A DNA stretch of 64,000 bases from Leptospirales bacterium (lineage in GTDB: Bacteria; Spirochaetota; Leptospiria; Leptospirales; Leptonemataceae): positions 109,360-173,359 of the forward strand of contig JAIBBN010000006.1 of the NCBI GenBank assembly GCA_019694655.1. Reading direction: 5' to 3'. Below the pieces are notes generated by a model. It saw only the letters and a program-made list of their open reading frames with translations. It made no database searches and had not been told where the DNA came from. The translations under genes were made by a program, and so were the position numbers. Below are positions 33,514 through 43,153 of the stretch, in pieces. The stretch's first letter is position 1, and each line of letters begins with the position of its first letter.

Positions 33514-33616
33514 AAGAGCCTCCAGGGACAGCTCAGCTGAGGTCGTCGCAGGGCCCGGACAATTCTTTTTTTGCACTTGCCCCACCCTGATTCCCGGGCC
33601 AATTCGACAGTCTGCC

Positions 33617-34561
33617 ATGCGCGTCCGATTGCTGAGCGCCAACCAACAGCTGGAGTGCCCTGAGCCCGCCGAGCTTCCGGAAATCGAGACCTATGAGCCT
33701 GGCTGGTTGCATATCACAACCAATAACGAATTCAAGCTGGAGACCGCCCTCGCCCCCTTTCGCATCCACCCGCTGACCATCGAGGACATTATGAACCCGA
33801 TGACGCGGATCAAGAAAGAGAAGTTCGAACACTATGTTTTTTTTATCTTTCGGGCCTTTCGACTGGAGGGGCACACGCTGCAGGCCTTGAATTTCTATTT
33901 TATTTTGCTGAATCGATTGGTGATCACCATAACCGTCGATGATCGCAATACCATCGATGATCTCTGGAAGAACGCAGACATTGCCCGCGGACTCTTGCAG
34001 CGCGGTCCGGAATATCTGGTGCATCGCATCCTGGATACCGAAACAGACCGCGTGATGGCCATCATTCATCAGCTTGAGGATCGCGTTGATTTCTTTGAAG
34101 ACTCCGTGTATATGGAGGATCTGGAAATCCCCATTACCGAAGTATTCAATTACAAGGGGATCCTGCAGCATATCAAGCGAGCGATTCTCAGTCATCGCGA
34201 AATTTTTGAGAACTTGATGCGCATCGACGGATTCGATCCGGATGCGCTGGTCTTTTTTCGCGACGTCAACGACCACTCGATACGCATTATTGAAGGCGTG
34301 GATAGCATAGTCGAGTCGATCTCGTCTGCGATCGAGGCCTACATGGCGCTTTCCACGCGGCGCACCAATGAAGTCGTTAAAATTCTCACCACGCTCACCG
34401 CCATATTGCTGCCGGTCTCATTGATAGCTGGCATTTACGGAATGAACTTTGAATTCATTCCTGGCGGACGTAGCCCGTATGGTTTTGCACTGACGGTCGG
34501 CGGCATGGGTCTTCTGGGCGCCGGACTCTTTTATGTTTTCCGGAGGCTGAAGTGGATTTGA
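33617..34561 (+). CDS. corA: CorA family divalent cation transporter
   Basis: 314 residues. It has the long soluble N-terminal domain, two C-terminal membrane helices and the ion-selectivity motif GMN in LIAGIYGMNFEF, followed by PGGRSPYGFALTVGGM. CorA takes up Mg2+ (some members Co2+/Ni2+, or export Zn2+). I use the ATG at 33617; the open frame extends to 33329 but overlaps the divergent MORN gene. A lipoprotein gene overlaps its 3' end. Confidence 0.93.
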   Translation: MRVRLLSANQQLECPEPAELPEIETYEPGWLHITTNNEFKLETALAPFRIHPLTIEDIMNPMTRIKKEKFEHYVFFIFRAFRLEGHTLQALNFYFILLNRLVITITVDDRNTIDDLWKNADIARGLLQRGPEYLVHRILDTETDRVMAIIHQLEDRVDFFEDSVYMEDLEIPITEVFNYKGILQHIKRAILSHREIFENLMRIDGFDPDALVFFRDVNDHSIRIIEGVDSIVESISSAIEAYMALSTRRTNEVVKILTTLTAILLPVSLIAGIYGMNFEFIPGGRSPYGFALTVGGMGLLGAGLFYVFRRLKWI

Positions 34562-35379
34562 TGCGGCGATTGCAATTCTGCGCTACGGGCCTCGCGCTGC
34601 TACTGGCGACTATCTCTCATTTTGCCTGCAGCGCCGGCGGCCCGCCCTTTCGCAGCGCGCCGGCGGGTGCGCCGGCGGGACTGCAGGGAAGCTACGCCTT
34701 CCATCCGGCCCTGCCCTTTTTCAAAAGCGATCAACGCGGCGAGGTCTACTTCCGAAGTGCGCACAGTCGCCAGCCAAAGACGCTCTTTTTCTTGCGCGTT
34801 TTTGGCCGCGACGATGAGGACGTTATCCGCGTGCGTCAGTATGAAGGCAGCGCCATCGAAGTAGAGGGTCGCCTGGAACTGCGTAGCGAACGCTGCTATT
34901 TGTTTGGCAAACGCAATCTCGACGATCGCCTCACAGCTCTGGAACGCTGGGACTGCGATCATTTGATCTTTGCGTTTGCCCGGCAAGCAAACCAGGTTGG
35001 CGGCGCGCTACTGCAGCCGTTAACCGTGGAGCGCAGCGAATTCAGCAATTGGTTCCAGATGCAGCCCTTGTTTCCGTTGCCGCTTTCGAACAGCGGCGCT
35101 TCGCCGGCGCATTTTGCCGCGCAGGTAATCGCAATTCGCGAGGAGCAGTCCCTGCCAGAAAATGCGGATGTTGTGGTTTGGGGCATGTATGCTACTGAGC
35201 TGACCCGCAACGGCAATGTGCTGGAAGCCGAAGACGGCGAAGGTCGGCCGGCGGGCAGGCTGCGCATTGTGGCGCGCGTCAGCGACTTTTTGTTCTGCAA
35301 ATGGCTGGAACGCGGCCCCGGACGGCCGGCAGTCGCTTACACTCTGAAATCGCAGGTGGGCGGCGTTCAGCTCTTTTGA
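34552..35379 (+). CDS. Lipoprotein of unknown function
   Basis: 275 residues from the GTG at 34552, which has GGAGG five bases upstream; an ATG at 34561 is possible but poorly spaced. The signal peptide ends in a loose lipobox ISHFAC. The mature domain is beta-rich, with PFFKSDQRGEVYFRSAHSRQP and a LPENADVVVWGMYATELTRNG segment. I do not recognise the family. It overlaps the end of corA by ten bases, so the two are co-expressed. A hairpin CCGGCGG/CCGCCGG (35384-35404) follows its stop. Confidence 0.65.
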   Translation: MDLMRRLQFCATGLALLLATISHFACSAGGPPFRSAPAGAPAGLQGSYAFHPALPFFKSDQRGEVYFRSAHSRQPKTLFFLRVFGRDDEDVIRVRQYEGSAIEVEGRLELRSERCYLFGKRNLDDRLTALERWDCDHLIFAFARQANQVGGALLQPLTVERSEFSNWFQMQPLFPLPLSNSGASPAHFAAQVIAIREEQSLPENADVVVWGMYATELTRNGNVLEAEDGEGRPAGRLRIVARVSDFLFCKWLERGPGRPAVAYTLKSQVGGVQLF

Positions 35380-35459
35380 AGCGCCGGCGGGACCTAACCG
35401 CCGGGATGAATTATCGCTGGTCCGGGACAGGCGCAATGTATTCATCCAATGTGCAATTA

Positions 35460-36236
35460 ATGCGTCTCCTCTTAGTTGTAGGAGCAGCTTTTGCAACAGG
35501 CTGCATTGGCTTTGCTTCGGCCTCCGATGGCCGCTTTCGAACCAGAGTTACGGTTCGAACTGAATCGCGATATTATCTGTACTCAGATATCGATGAGCCG
35601 CCTGGGATTGGAACTCTCCCAAACAGCGCAGAGCAATACAGCGATTCAGAAATCCGTAGCATCCTGTCCTACTCGCCAGAAGGGAAATTTGGCGCCCAGC
35701 GCGCTTTGATCATTTCGCGCAATTGGGTCTGGGAACCAACTCTCCAATCAAGAATTGCAGGGCACGCCGGGCAATCCGGGCAATTTAGGTCCACGACGCT
35801 GCCTCTGCCTGTCGGCCAGGAACTGCTCCGTGTCTTTCGGAGCGCGTCAATTGAGTACGAGGAGCCGCGGCGAGTCTCATCGGAATATGATCTGGTCATT
35901 TATGCCGACGCTGTCGCCAGTACCAGCTATGATGGGCAGGGCGCTATAGACACTTGTTTGCCAATTGTCTCGGGATTGACTCTGATGACCATCCCCGCGC
36001 CTGTCAAAAACTACGTGATTGGATATCGCATCGTTACAAAGGATAGACAAGGTCGGATGCTCTGTGAAAACGCAATCGCAATTCGGCGAACAGACTGGAT
36101 CAGCTGGCTCTTTCTTCTGGCGCCCTGGTGGGTGGAATTCTCCTCGCCGCCGCTGCTGCCGCCGGAAACGGCTGCCTCGGTCTTTGCATATCTCATTGAG
36201 AATTGCGAGGCCAGCAACGATTCGCAAAATCGGTAG
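35460..36236 (+). CDS. Lipoprotein of unknown function
   Basis: 258 residues from the ATG at 35460, giving a compact leader ending in ATGC (FATGC), a spirochaete-like lipobox. Earlier in-frame starts at 35406 and 35436 would only lengthen the leader. The mature part shows DIDEPPGIGTLPNSAEQ and a hydrophobic C-terminal segment (SWLFLLAPWWVEFSSPP), which may be membrane-associated. Its base composition looks more A+T-rich than its neighbours, so it may be transferred DNA. Family unknown. Confidence 0.6.
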   Translation: MRLLLVVGAAFATGCIGFASASDGRFRTRVTVRTESRYYLYSDIDEPPGIGTLPNSAEQYSDSEIRSILSYSPEGKFGAQRALIISRNWVWEPTLQSRIAGHAGQSGQFRSTTLPLPVGQELLRVFRSASIEYEEPRRVSSEYDLVIYADAVASTSYDGQGAIDTCLPIVSGLTLMTIPAPVKNYVIGYRIVTKDRQGRMLCENAIAIRRTDWISWLFLLAPWWVEFSSPPLLPPETAASVFAYLIENCEASNDSQNR

Positions 36237-36341
36237 GCAAGCTTCTGAAGAAGCCTGACAGTCGCCGCCCAAGGCCAGTTCAAATTACATCTCAAGCGAA
36301 AAAGTGCTGGCTTGCAACGCTGTCGACGTCGGAGTCAAAGA

Positions 36342-36848
36342 ATGAAGTCCCACTTGTCCCTTCTTTTGCTGACGATGAGCGCCGTGATGGCATTTGGCGC
36401 ACAATGCGCAACAATCGAAACGAAAATTGAGATTGAGGCGCCGCGCGCGGCGGTCTGGCAGCAATTGCACGATACAGAACACTACCCGGACTGGAACCCC
36501 TTCATTCGCTCTCTGAGCGGCGAATGGAAGCAGGGTGAAACATTGAACGCTACGATTCAACCCGTTGGCAAGTCGGCGATGAGCTTCTCGCCTGAAGTTC
36601 TGGAGGTCGAAGAGCAGAGCGTCCTGGAATGGCGTGGAAGATTGGCCGGCATCCCGGGACTGTTTACCGGTCAGCATCGCTTTGAGCTGGTGGAGCTTGG
36701 TCCGGCGCGCACCGAGTTGCGCCAATCGGAACATTTCTCCGGCTGCCTGGTTCCGCTCTTTGACCTGACGCCCACCGAACAGGGTTTCCATGCCATGAAT
36801 CGCGCCATCAAGGAGCGAGCAGAAGAGCAATTTCGTCGGCGGCCTTAG
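36342..36848 (+). CDS. Secreted SRPBCC (START-like) domain protein
   Basis: 168 residues. The signal peptide (HLSLLLLTMSAVMAFGAQC) precedes a SRPBCC fold seen as EIEAPRAAVWQQLHDTEHYPDWNPF, EVEEQSVLEWRGRL and a long C-terminal helix (GFHAMNRAIKERAEEQ). These domains bind hydrophobic ligands; the molecule is not known. The cysteine at the signal end could be a lipobox (GAQC). It is convergent with the DUF427 gene. Confidence 0.8.
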   Translation: MKSHLSLLLLTMSAVMAFGAQCATIETKIEIEAPRAAVWQQLHDTEHYPDWNPFIRSLSGEWKQGETLNATIQPVGKSAMSFSPEVLEVEEQSVLEWRGRLAGIPGLFTGQHRFELVELGPARTELRQSEHFSGCLVPLFDLTPTEQGFHAMNRAIKERAEEQFRRRP

Positions 36849-36889
36849 CGTCGCCGATTGCTCGGGCTGGCGTTGCCCACAAATCCGAC

Positions 36890-37279
36890 TTATTTTTTGC
36901 GAATGGCAATTGGTTCGATCGGCGTCCCGTCCCTGAACAGGGCAACGCCGCGACTCTGATCGAAAGCGAAGTGATCTTTGACTGGCGCCGCCGCGGGCAA
37001 CGGCCGCTCATAGCCCCACATCACATCCGTCGCCTCCGGCAGATCCCAGTAGGAAGCCTCGCCTTTGATCGGACAACTGGTATGTCGTTCATTGCCAGTG
37101 AACATGCCGAAATCAATCGATGCCCTGGGGAAATAGTAGACCGGCGGAAACTCATACGATGGATGAAATTCCTGCAGGGCGCAGACTGCGTTGCTTCGGG
37201 CAATTACTTTGCCCTGAAATTCGGCGTGAAAATCCCCTGCCACCGTTTTAAACTCTGCGTAGTGTTCTGGCTGATTCAT
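36890..37279 (-). CDS. DUF427 domain protein
   Basis: 129 residues, cytoplasmic. It shows DUF427 features: VYYFPRASIDFGMFTGNERHTSCPIKGEASYWDL and AVKDHFAFDQSRGVAL-like ends (PVKDHFAFDQSRGVALF). The family is a small beta-barrel of unknown biochemistry, often found near nucleotide or stress genes. It is encoded 7 bases downstream of the SUMF1-type lipoprotein gene, probably in the same transcript. Confidence 0.8.
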   Translation of the reverse strand: MNQPEHYAEFKTVAGDFHAEFQGKVIARSNAVCALQEFHPSYEFPPVYYFPRASIDFGMFTGNERHTSCPIKGEASYWDLPEATDVMWGYERPLPAAAPVKDHFAFDQSRGVALFRDGTPIEPIAIRKK

Positions 37280-37286
37280 GTTTTCC

Positions 37287-38183
37287 TCACGAGCCCTGGT
37301 TTGGAAGGTTCAAGTCGCGCGCACAGCGAAATCCAAAATGGTGGAAGGGATGGTTGGCCGGGAAATGCGGCCGCCGGTTGCTGCCTGCGGCATACTCCCC
37401 GTCCCACCACCACGAACCGCCGCGGACGATTTTCTCAGAATAGCCCGGACAGACGTCGGCCCCATTGCAAGGTCCGCGCGGATCCCGTCCCAGACAGGCG
37501 GCGCCACATTCAGCATAACTATGTGAGTACCAATCATTAACCCACTCCCAGGAATTGCCGGCCATATCGTACAGGCCGTAACGATAGACGGGTCTGGACT
37601 GGACGTCCCAGGTTCGGCCGGTTCCACAGCCCTTCTCCCCGCTTTCCTGAATGATGGCGCGCTGGCAGGTCGCCGGTTCATTGCCCCAGGGGTAGAGTTC
37701 CCCATCCGGTCCGCGCGCCGCCTTTTCCCATTCCGCTTCGCTGGGCAATCGCTTGCCCCGCCAGCGACAGTAGTCGCGCGCCTGGAACCAGGTGAGCCCG
37801 ACCATCGGCTGACGCGGCCCGTCGTAGTGACGATAGTTGGGATGTGCGTAGCTGCATACGCCTGCCTGCACGCATTGCTGGTATTCAGGATAGGCGACTT
37901 CGCGGACATCCATCAAGTAGGCGCTCATCTCGATGCGCGCAACAGGCGCCTCATCGTGAATGGGCTTCTGAGTATCCTCGTCTCTGGATTGGCGATCGCT
38001 GCCGCGCGTAAAGGCCCCGGCCGGAATACAGCGCATGTCCTCCGGAATCGCAATGTCATCGCAATCGGGCGCGCCGTTGCGCAGGATGCCGCAGGATAGC
38101 AGGAGCGAAAGTGAAGCCAGCAGGCCGAACAAAGCTGCGCCGGCGACTGATTGAGATCGATTCTTTGCTGCTGCCGGCTTCAT
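37287..38183 (-). CDS. SUMF1/FGE-fold lipoprotein lacking the catalytic cysteines
   Basis: 298 residues. Signal peptide ends in LLSC, then a SUMF1 (formylglycine-generating-enzyme-like) domain: PVGLTWFQARDYCRWRGKRLPSEAEWEKAARG, ELYPWGNE, YDMAGNSWEWVNDWY, VRGGSWWWDGEYAAGSNRR and GFRCARD. In active FGE enzymes the GGS(W/Y) motif is followed by two catalytic cysteines; here the corresponding positions are W and A. It is therefore likely non-catalytic. Many other cysteines suggest disulfides in the envelope. The DUF427 gene lies immediately downstream. Confidence 0.88.
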   Translation of the reverse strand: MKPAAAKNRSQSVAGAALFGLLASLSLLLSCGILRNGAPDCDDIAIPEDMRCIPAGAFTRGSDRQSRDEDTQKPIHDEAPVARIEMSAYLMDVREVAYPEYQQCVQAGVCSYAHPNYRHYDGPRQPMVGLTWFQARDYCRWRGKRLPSEAEWEKAARGPDGELYPWGNEPATCQRAIIQESGEKGCGTGRTWDVQSRPVYRYGLYDMAGNSWEWVNDWYSHSYAECGAACLGRDPRGPCNGADVCPGYSEKIVRGGSWWWDGEYAAGSNRRPHFPANHPFHHFGFRCARDLNLPNQGS

Positions 38184-38261
38184 TTCTGACAGGCTCAGCA
38201 GCAGCCGCCAGGCGGCAAGCCATCGTCTACTTTTTAGAGCGCGGCGCCCGCCGCATATCTT

Positions 38262-40340
38262 CTAAATGCAGCCGTTCTCTTGCTCGTAAGCGCCCATACT
38301 CGGGCCGACGCCGGCGGCAGCCGGCGCGGCGCCAGTGCGCGCAACATTGAGACGATCGACGGTAACTGTTCCGATCAAGGCCGGGTCGCCGCCTTTCACC
38401 ACACTGCAGGGCGCCGAGGCCGTGAGCTGGAAGCCGGTGAACAGATCGCTGGTGTTATTATATGCCGGGGCATCTGTCACATTAAACGGAAATCCGGCGC
38501 CGCCCAGCGCCGCCGGCGTTGTGAAGTCGGTAGCAGGAACCACACGCCGATAAAGGGCCGTAGTGCAGATCAAATCATTGTAGCTGAAGGTAGCCGCATT
38601 GGCAATCGCCTGCGCCTCCAGAAAGCACACCTGCCCGGCGTGCAAAATATTGTTGCGCACGTCAGGATTACTGGGAGTGACCACCGGCGCCTGATTCTCT
38701 ATGGCGTAGCTCTGGCCTGCGGCGCTCAGGGCGACCACGGTATTGTGGTAGATCGTGACCAAAGCGCCTGTGTTTACCAATCCAATGCCAGCGGATAGCG
38801 CGCTCGTTCCGTCGCTGCGACCGCCGACGATCACATTGTTTATGATGCGCGTAGTATTCGTCGGCAAGCCCGCGATATAGATGCCATAGGCTGTCGCGCC
38901 GCCGCCGCTGTCGCCTCCGCTGTAAACTATGTTGCGCGCCATCAAGGCGCGCGAGACGCCAGCCACTCGAATGCCATTGGTAGTAGCTCCCTGGCCGCCA
39001 TTGATGACGTTATCCTGCACGGCTACATCCGGGCCAAGGGGATTCCAGATCATGACGCCAATGGACGTTGTTGATGAGCTTCCGCCGCCGAGGATCGTAT
39101 TGTTGCGGATGGTGGCGCCTCCCAACCCGGTGTTCGCGCCGGCAAAGACGCCGGCTACGGTGCCGCCGGCAGCAGCTCCCTGAATTGTATTATAGAGTAC
39201 TGTCCCGCCATCGCGCATTGAAACTGCAGCGCTGTAGGTGGCGCTTTCTGGACCTTGAATGGTGAAACCTTGAATCGCTGCACTGGCATTCAGGTTGTCG
39301 GTAAAGCGCACTGTGGCGCAGGGATCATTTGCCAAATTCAAGCCAAGCGTGCAGCCGCCCGGATCTCTCAGGATTGTTGCATATTGGATGGGGTTGTTGA
39401 CCGTGAAATCAGTGCTGTAACCGCCAACCACGGCCACAAAATTGGCCATGCTGGCCGTCTGCACGTAGGTGGAGCCGCCGCTTGCCGCGCCGACCAGAAC
39501 AACACACAGGTTTGGTCCAATCGCACAACCTACGCCGCCGGTCAAATCGGCGATGGCGTTATCGATAGTAGCCATTGCCGTTGCCGGCGAGAGTCCATCG
39601 CCAGTCGCATCGCTGCCCGAGGGAGTAACATAGTGAACGTGAGTCGGATTAAAGACAAAAACGCCGCTTACAATCGGATTTGCAACAGGCGGCAAACTGT
39701 CTGCATCCAGGCAGCCAACCAGTTCCAGGGTGCGTCCGGGAGCGGAAGTGAAGATCGACCATGGACCATTTTGCAACGTCAGCGTATCGTTTGCGTATTT
39801 GCTGCTGCTCCAGACATAGCCGGCTGGCGCCGGCGTTAAGGTCGTCGCGCCGCCAAGTATGCAACTGCCTGCTGTCATCGAGCGATTGAAGCGCACAACA
39901 ATGTCCTGGGAAGTGGCCAGAATGCCAGGCAAGGGAGGCTGCACAGAGCTTACCGCAGCCGAACACTCCAGCTGCGCAGTCACGGCTTGATCCAGGGTCC
40001 CGCTGGCAGCGCCGACGAAACTGCAGGTCTGGGCCGGGCTGGCCGGCTGCGACGTAACGCTCAGGCTGTAGTCCTGACCAAGCTGAGATTGCGAAAAGGG
40101 GGCCAGGCCATCGCTGCTGACGCTGACAAGCTCGCCCGTCGCTGCGTTTTGTATCTGCAGACCCGAGCCCACCAGGTAGCGGACGTCGACGTTCAGCACG
40201 CTGCCGCCGCTGGCCAGCGCCAGCAGGAGACTGTAGGGCGGAGAACTGCTGAAACTGCCAAGGCAGCCGAACTGCAGCGTCGCGCCTACAAGGACGGCGG
40301 CTGCGCTGCGGCTCAGCATTTTGCGCGAGCCTCGCTGCAT
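38262..40340 (-). CDS. Lipoprotein with right-handed beta-helix repeats
   Basis: 692 residues. I choose the ATG at 40340 because AAGGG lies seven bases upstream; an earlier ATG at 40358 lacks a site. The lipobox is LQFGC (Cys 26), followed by a hydrophobic-rich spacer (PPYSLLLALASGG). After an Ig-like/adhesive region (about 30-220), a DUF1565-like start (HYVTPSGSDATGDGLSPATA) opens a parallel beta-helix with many NNTILGG/NNVIVGG-type turns (residues ~230-620). Such folds bind or cleave polysaccharides or act as adhesins; catalytic residues are not evident. Confidence 0.82.
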   Translation of the reverse strand: MQRGSRKMLSRSAAAVLVGATLQFGCLGSFSSSPPYSLLLALASGGSVLNVDVRYLVGSGLQIQNAATGELVSVSSDGLAPFSQSQLGQDYSLSVTSQPASPAQTCSFVGAASGTLDQAVTAQLECSAAVSSVQPPLPGILATSQDIVVRFNRSMTAGSCILGGATTLTPAPAGYVWSSSKYANDTLTLQNGPWSIFTSAPGRTLELVGCLDADSLPPVANPIVSGVFVFNPTHVHYVTPSGSDATGDGLSPATAMATIDNAIADLTGGVGCAIGPNLCVVLVGAASGGSTYVQTASMANFVAVVGGYSTDFTVNNPIQYATILRDPGGCTLGLNLANDPCATVRFTDNLNASAAIQGFTIQGPESATYSAAVSMRDGGTVLYNTIQGAAAGGTVAGVFAGANTGLGGATIRNNTILGGGSSSTTSIGVMIWNPLGPDVAVQDNVINGGQGATTNGIRVAGVSRALMARNIVYSGGDSGGGATAYGIYIAGLPTNTTRIINNVIVGGRSDGTSALSAGIGLVNTGALVTIYHNTVVALSAAGQSYAIENQAPVVTPSNPDVRNNILHAGQVCFLEAQAIANAATFSYNDLICTTALYRRVVPATDFTTPAALGGAGFPFNVTDAPAYNNTSDLFTGFQLTASAPCSVVKGGDPALIGTVTVDRLNVARTGAAPAAAGVGPSMGAYEQENGCI

Positions 40341-40467
40341 TCGGATGCCCTTCACCATTCTATGTAGATAACGGCAGCAGGCGGGCGCCTTTTCAACAGA
40401 ATTACGCGACGAGGGTCAATGATCCGGGAAGGGTGGACGCACAATCACCCAGTATTAGCCTGCCGAA

Positions 40468-41094
40468 ATGTTAAAAAACCAGGCGCCGCCTCACCTGGCG
40501 CTGGCTTCCGCTTCTCCCCGTCGCCGGCAGCTGCTGGAACAGCTTGGGCTGCGTTTCAGCGTCATCGCCACAGAGGTCGCCGAAGACCATCTGGGCGCGA
40601 CACCCGCCGAAACCGTCCAGGAATTGGCGCGTTGCAAGGCCCGGGCCGCGGCCGCCAGCGAACGCAACAGCATCATTGTCGGCTGCGACACGCTTGTTTT
40701 TCTTGGCGACGAGCCCTTCGGCAAACCGCTCGACCGCGCGCAGGCCAGGCAATTCCTGCATCGCCTGTCCGCCAATCTACACTCCGTATGGACCGGATTG
40801 TGCGTTTGCTCTGTTGACCGCGACGGCGTCGTTCTTGACGAGCGTGTTGCTGCTCGACAGAGTCTGGTACGCTTTCGTCAACTCAGCGCCGACGAAATCG
40901 AGGACTACCTGGATAGCGGCGAAGCCATGGACAAGGCCGGCGCCTACGGCATTCAGGGCAAGGGCGCACTCCTGGTCGATAGCATCGAAGGCGATTATTT
41001 CAACGTCGTTGGATTGCCGCTCACTTTGCTTCGCGATTTGCTGTTGCACTTTGGATTGGATATACTAAAAACTGGTACGGTTTTGAATGCCTGA
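40468..41094 (+). CDS. maf: Maf family nucleotide pyrophosphatase
   Basis: 208 residues. The Maf signature ALASASPRRRQLLEQLG opens the protein; further blocks are VGCDTLVFLGDEPFGKPLD, LHSVWTGLCVC and GIQGKGALLVDSIEGDYFNVVGLPL. Maf proteins hydrolyse non-canonical or dTTP/UTP nucleotides to monophosphates and prevent their incorporation. The exact specificity (YhdE- or YceF-type) is not read here. Length is standard. It sits between the beta-helix lipoprotein (divergent) and a beta-propeller lipoprotein. Confidence 0.93.
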   Translation: MLKNQAPPHLALASASPRRRQLLEQLGLRFSVIATEVAEDHLGATPAETVQELARCKARAAAASERNSIIVGCDTLVFLGDEPFGKPLDRAQARQFLHRLSANLHSVWTGLCVCSVDRDGVVLDERVAARQSLVRFRQLSADEIEDYLDSGEAMDKAGAYGIQGKGALLVDSIEGDYFNVVGLPLTLLRDLLLHFGLDILKTGTVLNA

Positions 41095-41156
41095 GCTTTG
41101 AGCGTGGGGAGCTTTTCCCCCTTTTCTGCGCAGCAACTGTATGCAATCCTGAACAC

Positions 41157-42698
41157 ATGATGCATCAAGCTTTCAGAATCTGCCGTAATCTTTTTTTTGT
41201 GCTGCTTGCCGGGCTGTCTGGCGCGGCCTGCGTTGAATTCGAGTGTCGCGCCAGCGATCCGCTCTGCAGCCCGCTGGCCGCACTGTTGCTGTACGGTCAG
41301 CAGCGCTTTCGGCCCTGCCGCGGCGGACCGACAACGACGGCAACTTTTTACGGCTACGCCGGTGCGGCTGGCGGCGATGAGGGACGAAGTGTGTGCCTCA
41401 CCGCCAACGGAGGCATTGTACTCGCTGGCAGCGTCGCTGCAGACATACCAACCCTGGGCGGAAAGTCAGCGCTCAATCCTTATGCTGGCGCCGGTCAAAA
41501 CGGATTGATCGTTCGCCTCGACGGAAGCGGTGCAGTGGACTGGTACAGCTTTGTTGGTGCGGCCGGCGGAAATGTCTTCTTGAATTCGATCAGCGAAACT
41601 GCGGACGGCGGAGTCATTCTTTTTGGATATTCCTCCGTCAATATCGCTGCGCTTGGCGGTCTTACTCCACGCAACGCCTACACAGGCGCCAACGACGACC
41701 TCGCAGTGAAATTGAATTCATCGGGCGTCGTTCAGTGGTATACCTTTCTCGGCGCCGGCGGCGATGATCAGGGCAAGAGCGTAATCGGCCTGGGCGACGG
41801 TTCCGTTCTTGCGGCCAGCACCAGCGGCGCCAACGTACCCTCCTTGCAGGGCAAGAGCCCGGTCAATGCTCATAGCGGAGGGAGCGACGGCCGCCTCTGC
41901 AAACTGGACAGTAACGGCGATGTGCAGTGGTACACCTTCTTTGGCGATCTGGCGGCGGTGAACTTTGTGTTTGGTCTTAGCAGTGAATCGGACGGCGGCG
42001 CCGTTCTGGCCAGCAGCGTCAGCGCCAATGTTCCGGCTATTGAAGGCCATGCGCCGCTCAATGCCTACGTTGGCGGCTACGACGGGATGCTGGCGCGCTT
42101 TGATGCCAGCGGCCACTTGCAGTGGTACACCTTTGCTGGCAGTGCGGGCTTTGATCAGTACTTGAGCGTCGACGTCGATTCTCAAGGTAAAATCGCGATT
42201 AGCGGAACTGTTCTGGCAAACTTAGCCAGCCTGGAAGGGCATTCGCCGCTGATCCCCTTTGCCGGCGCTGGCGATGGCATTGTGGCGCGCTACAATCCAG
42301 AAGGGACGCTGGATTGGTATTCAATGATCGGCGGAGGCGGCGCGGATCAACTTAACGCTGTCGCCTTTGATGCAACGGATAACGTCTACGCGGCCGGTCT
42401 GGTCGGCGGCGGAATTGTCAGTCTTGGCGGTCAAGCGCCCCGCAACGCATTTTCGGCAGCAAACGATTTGCTTGCTGTCAAATTCAGTCCGACCGGCGCC
42501 GTGCAATGGTTTACAATGCTTGGGGCCGCCGGCGATGATCGAGCGACCAGCATTGTGCCAACGCCATCTGGCGGCGCTGCCTTCAACGGATACTCTGATG
42601 CCAGCGCGCCAACTCTGCAGGGTAAGACAGCGGTTCTACCCTACGCCGGCGGCGTAGATCTCTTTTTTGGACGCATCGATGCCAACGGCGATCTCTAG
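41157..42698 (+). CDS. Beta-propeller repeat lipoprotein (about seven W-Y-T/S-F blades)
   Basis: 513 residues. The leader ends in SGAAC, and the cysteine opens a signature C-x4-C-x3-DPLCS-PLAALLL shared with the lipoprotein at 51619-52773. The rest consists of ~60-residue repeats, each with (V/L)(Q/D)W(Y/F)(T/S)(F/M), a glycine-rich loop (LGAGGDD, AGSAGFD) and an S(L/A)xG(K/H)(S/A)(P/A)-type strand: WYSFVGAAGG, WYTFLGAGGDD, WYTFFGDLAA, WYTFAGSAGFD, WYSMIGGGGAD and WFTMLGAAGDD, after a first blade FYGYAGAAGGDE. It is probably a surface seven-bladed propeller with binding or adhesive function. Confidence 0.82.
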   Translation: MMHQAFRICRNLFFVLLAGLSGAACVEFECRASDPLCSPLAALLLYGQQRFRPCRGGPTTTATFYGYAGAAGGDEGRSVCLTANGGIVLAGSVAADIPTLGGKSALNPYAGAGQNGLIVRLDGSGAVDWYSFVGAAGGNVFLNSISETADGGVILFGYSSVNIAALGGLTPRNAYTGANDDLAVKLNSSGVVQWYTFLGAGGDDQGKSVIGLGDGSVLAASTSGANVPSLQGKSPVNAHSGGSDGRLCKLDSNGDVQWYTFFGDLAAVNFVFGLSSESDGGAVLASSVSANVPAIEGHAPLNAYVGGYDGMLARFDASGHLQWYTFAGSAGFDQYLSVDVDSQGKIAISGTVLANLASLEGHSPLIPFAGAGDGIVARYNPEGTLDWYSMIGGGGADQLNAVAFDATDNVYAAGLVGGGIVSLGGQAPRNAFSAANDLLAVKFSPTGAVQWFTMLGAAGDDRATSIVPTPSGGAAFNGYSDASAPTLQGKTAVLPYAGGVDLFFGRIDANGDL

Positions 42699-42761
42699 GC
42701 GGAGAAACAATGGCAACCGGTAAATTAGCTCGGTCGCCGGGCCTTGATGCGGACGACTGCC

Positions 42762-43079
42762 ATGGATAACGAGCGGATGCTTGTCTACCGTCTGGCTGAT
42801 GTTCCCGACGACTATCAGCTCATCGAAGAGATCGAGTTAACCGTGAAATGGGAAACGGCGCTCAGCGAAGACGCCGGCAATCAAAGCTTCACCGGCATTG
42901 ATGAATTGAACCAGCTGCTCCGGCAGCGAGTCGAACGGATTCTGTCCGAAAAGCAGGCACGCTGCGCCCGGGTGGTCCACGAAACTGTGACCCACACAAC
43001 CAACTATGGCGCCGGCGCGAGGGTAATGCTAGGACAGTACCGCATCGATCTTTTTGCGCCGACAGCGCCGGTTAGCTGA
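42762..43079 (+). CDS. Small cytoplasmic protein of unknown function
   Basis: 105 residues from ATG 42762; an ATG at 42747 would add five residues. It is acidic and helical (DVPDDYQLIEEIELTVKWETAL) with no signal peptide or membrane segment. I do not recognise a family. It follows the propeller gene by 63 bases and may be transcribed with it. Confidence is limited by its size. Confidence 0.5.
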   Translation: MDNERMLVYRLADVPDDYQLIEEIELTVKWETALSEDAGNQSFTGIDELNQLLRQRVERILSEKQARCARVVHETVTHTTNYGAGARVMLGQYRIDLFAPTAPVS

Positions 43080-43153
43080 GTCGACAGCATAGCAATTGAA
43101 CGTGAACAATGCTCGCCTTGTTGAAGCTAAGAATTTCGTCCTCAATCGGACGG

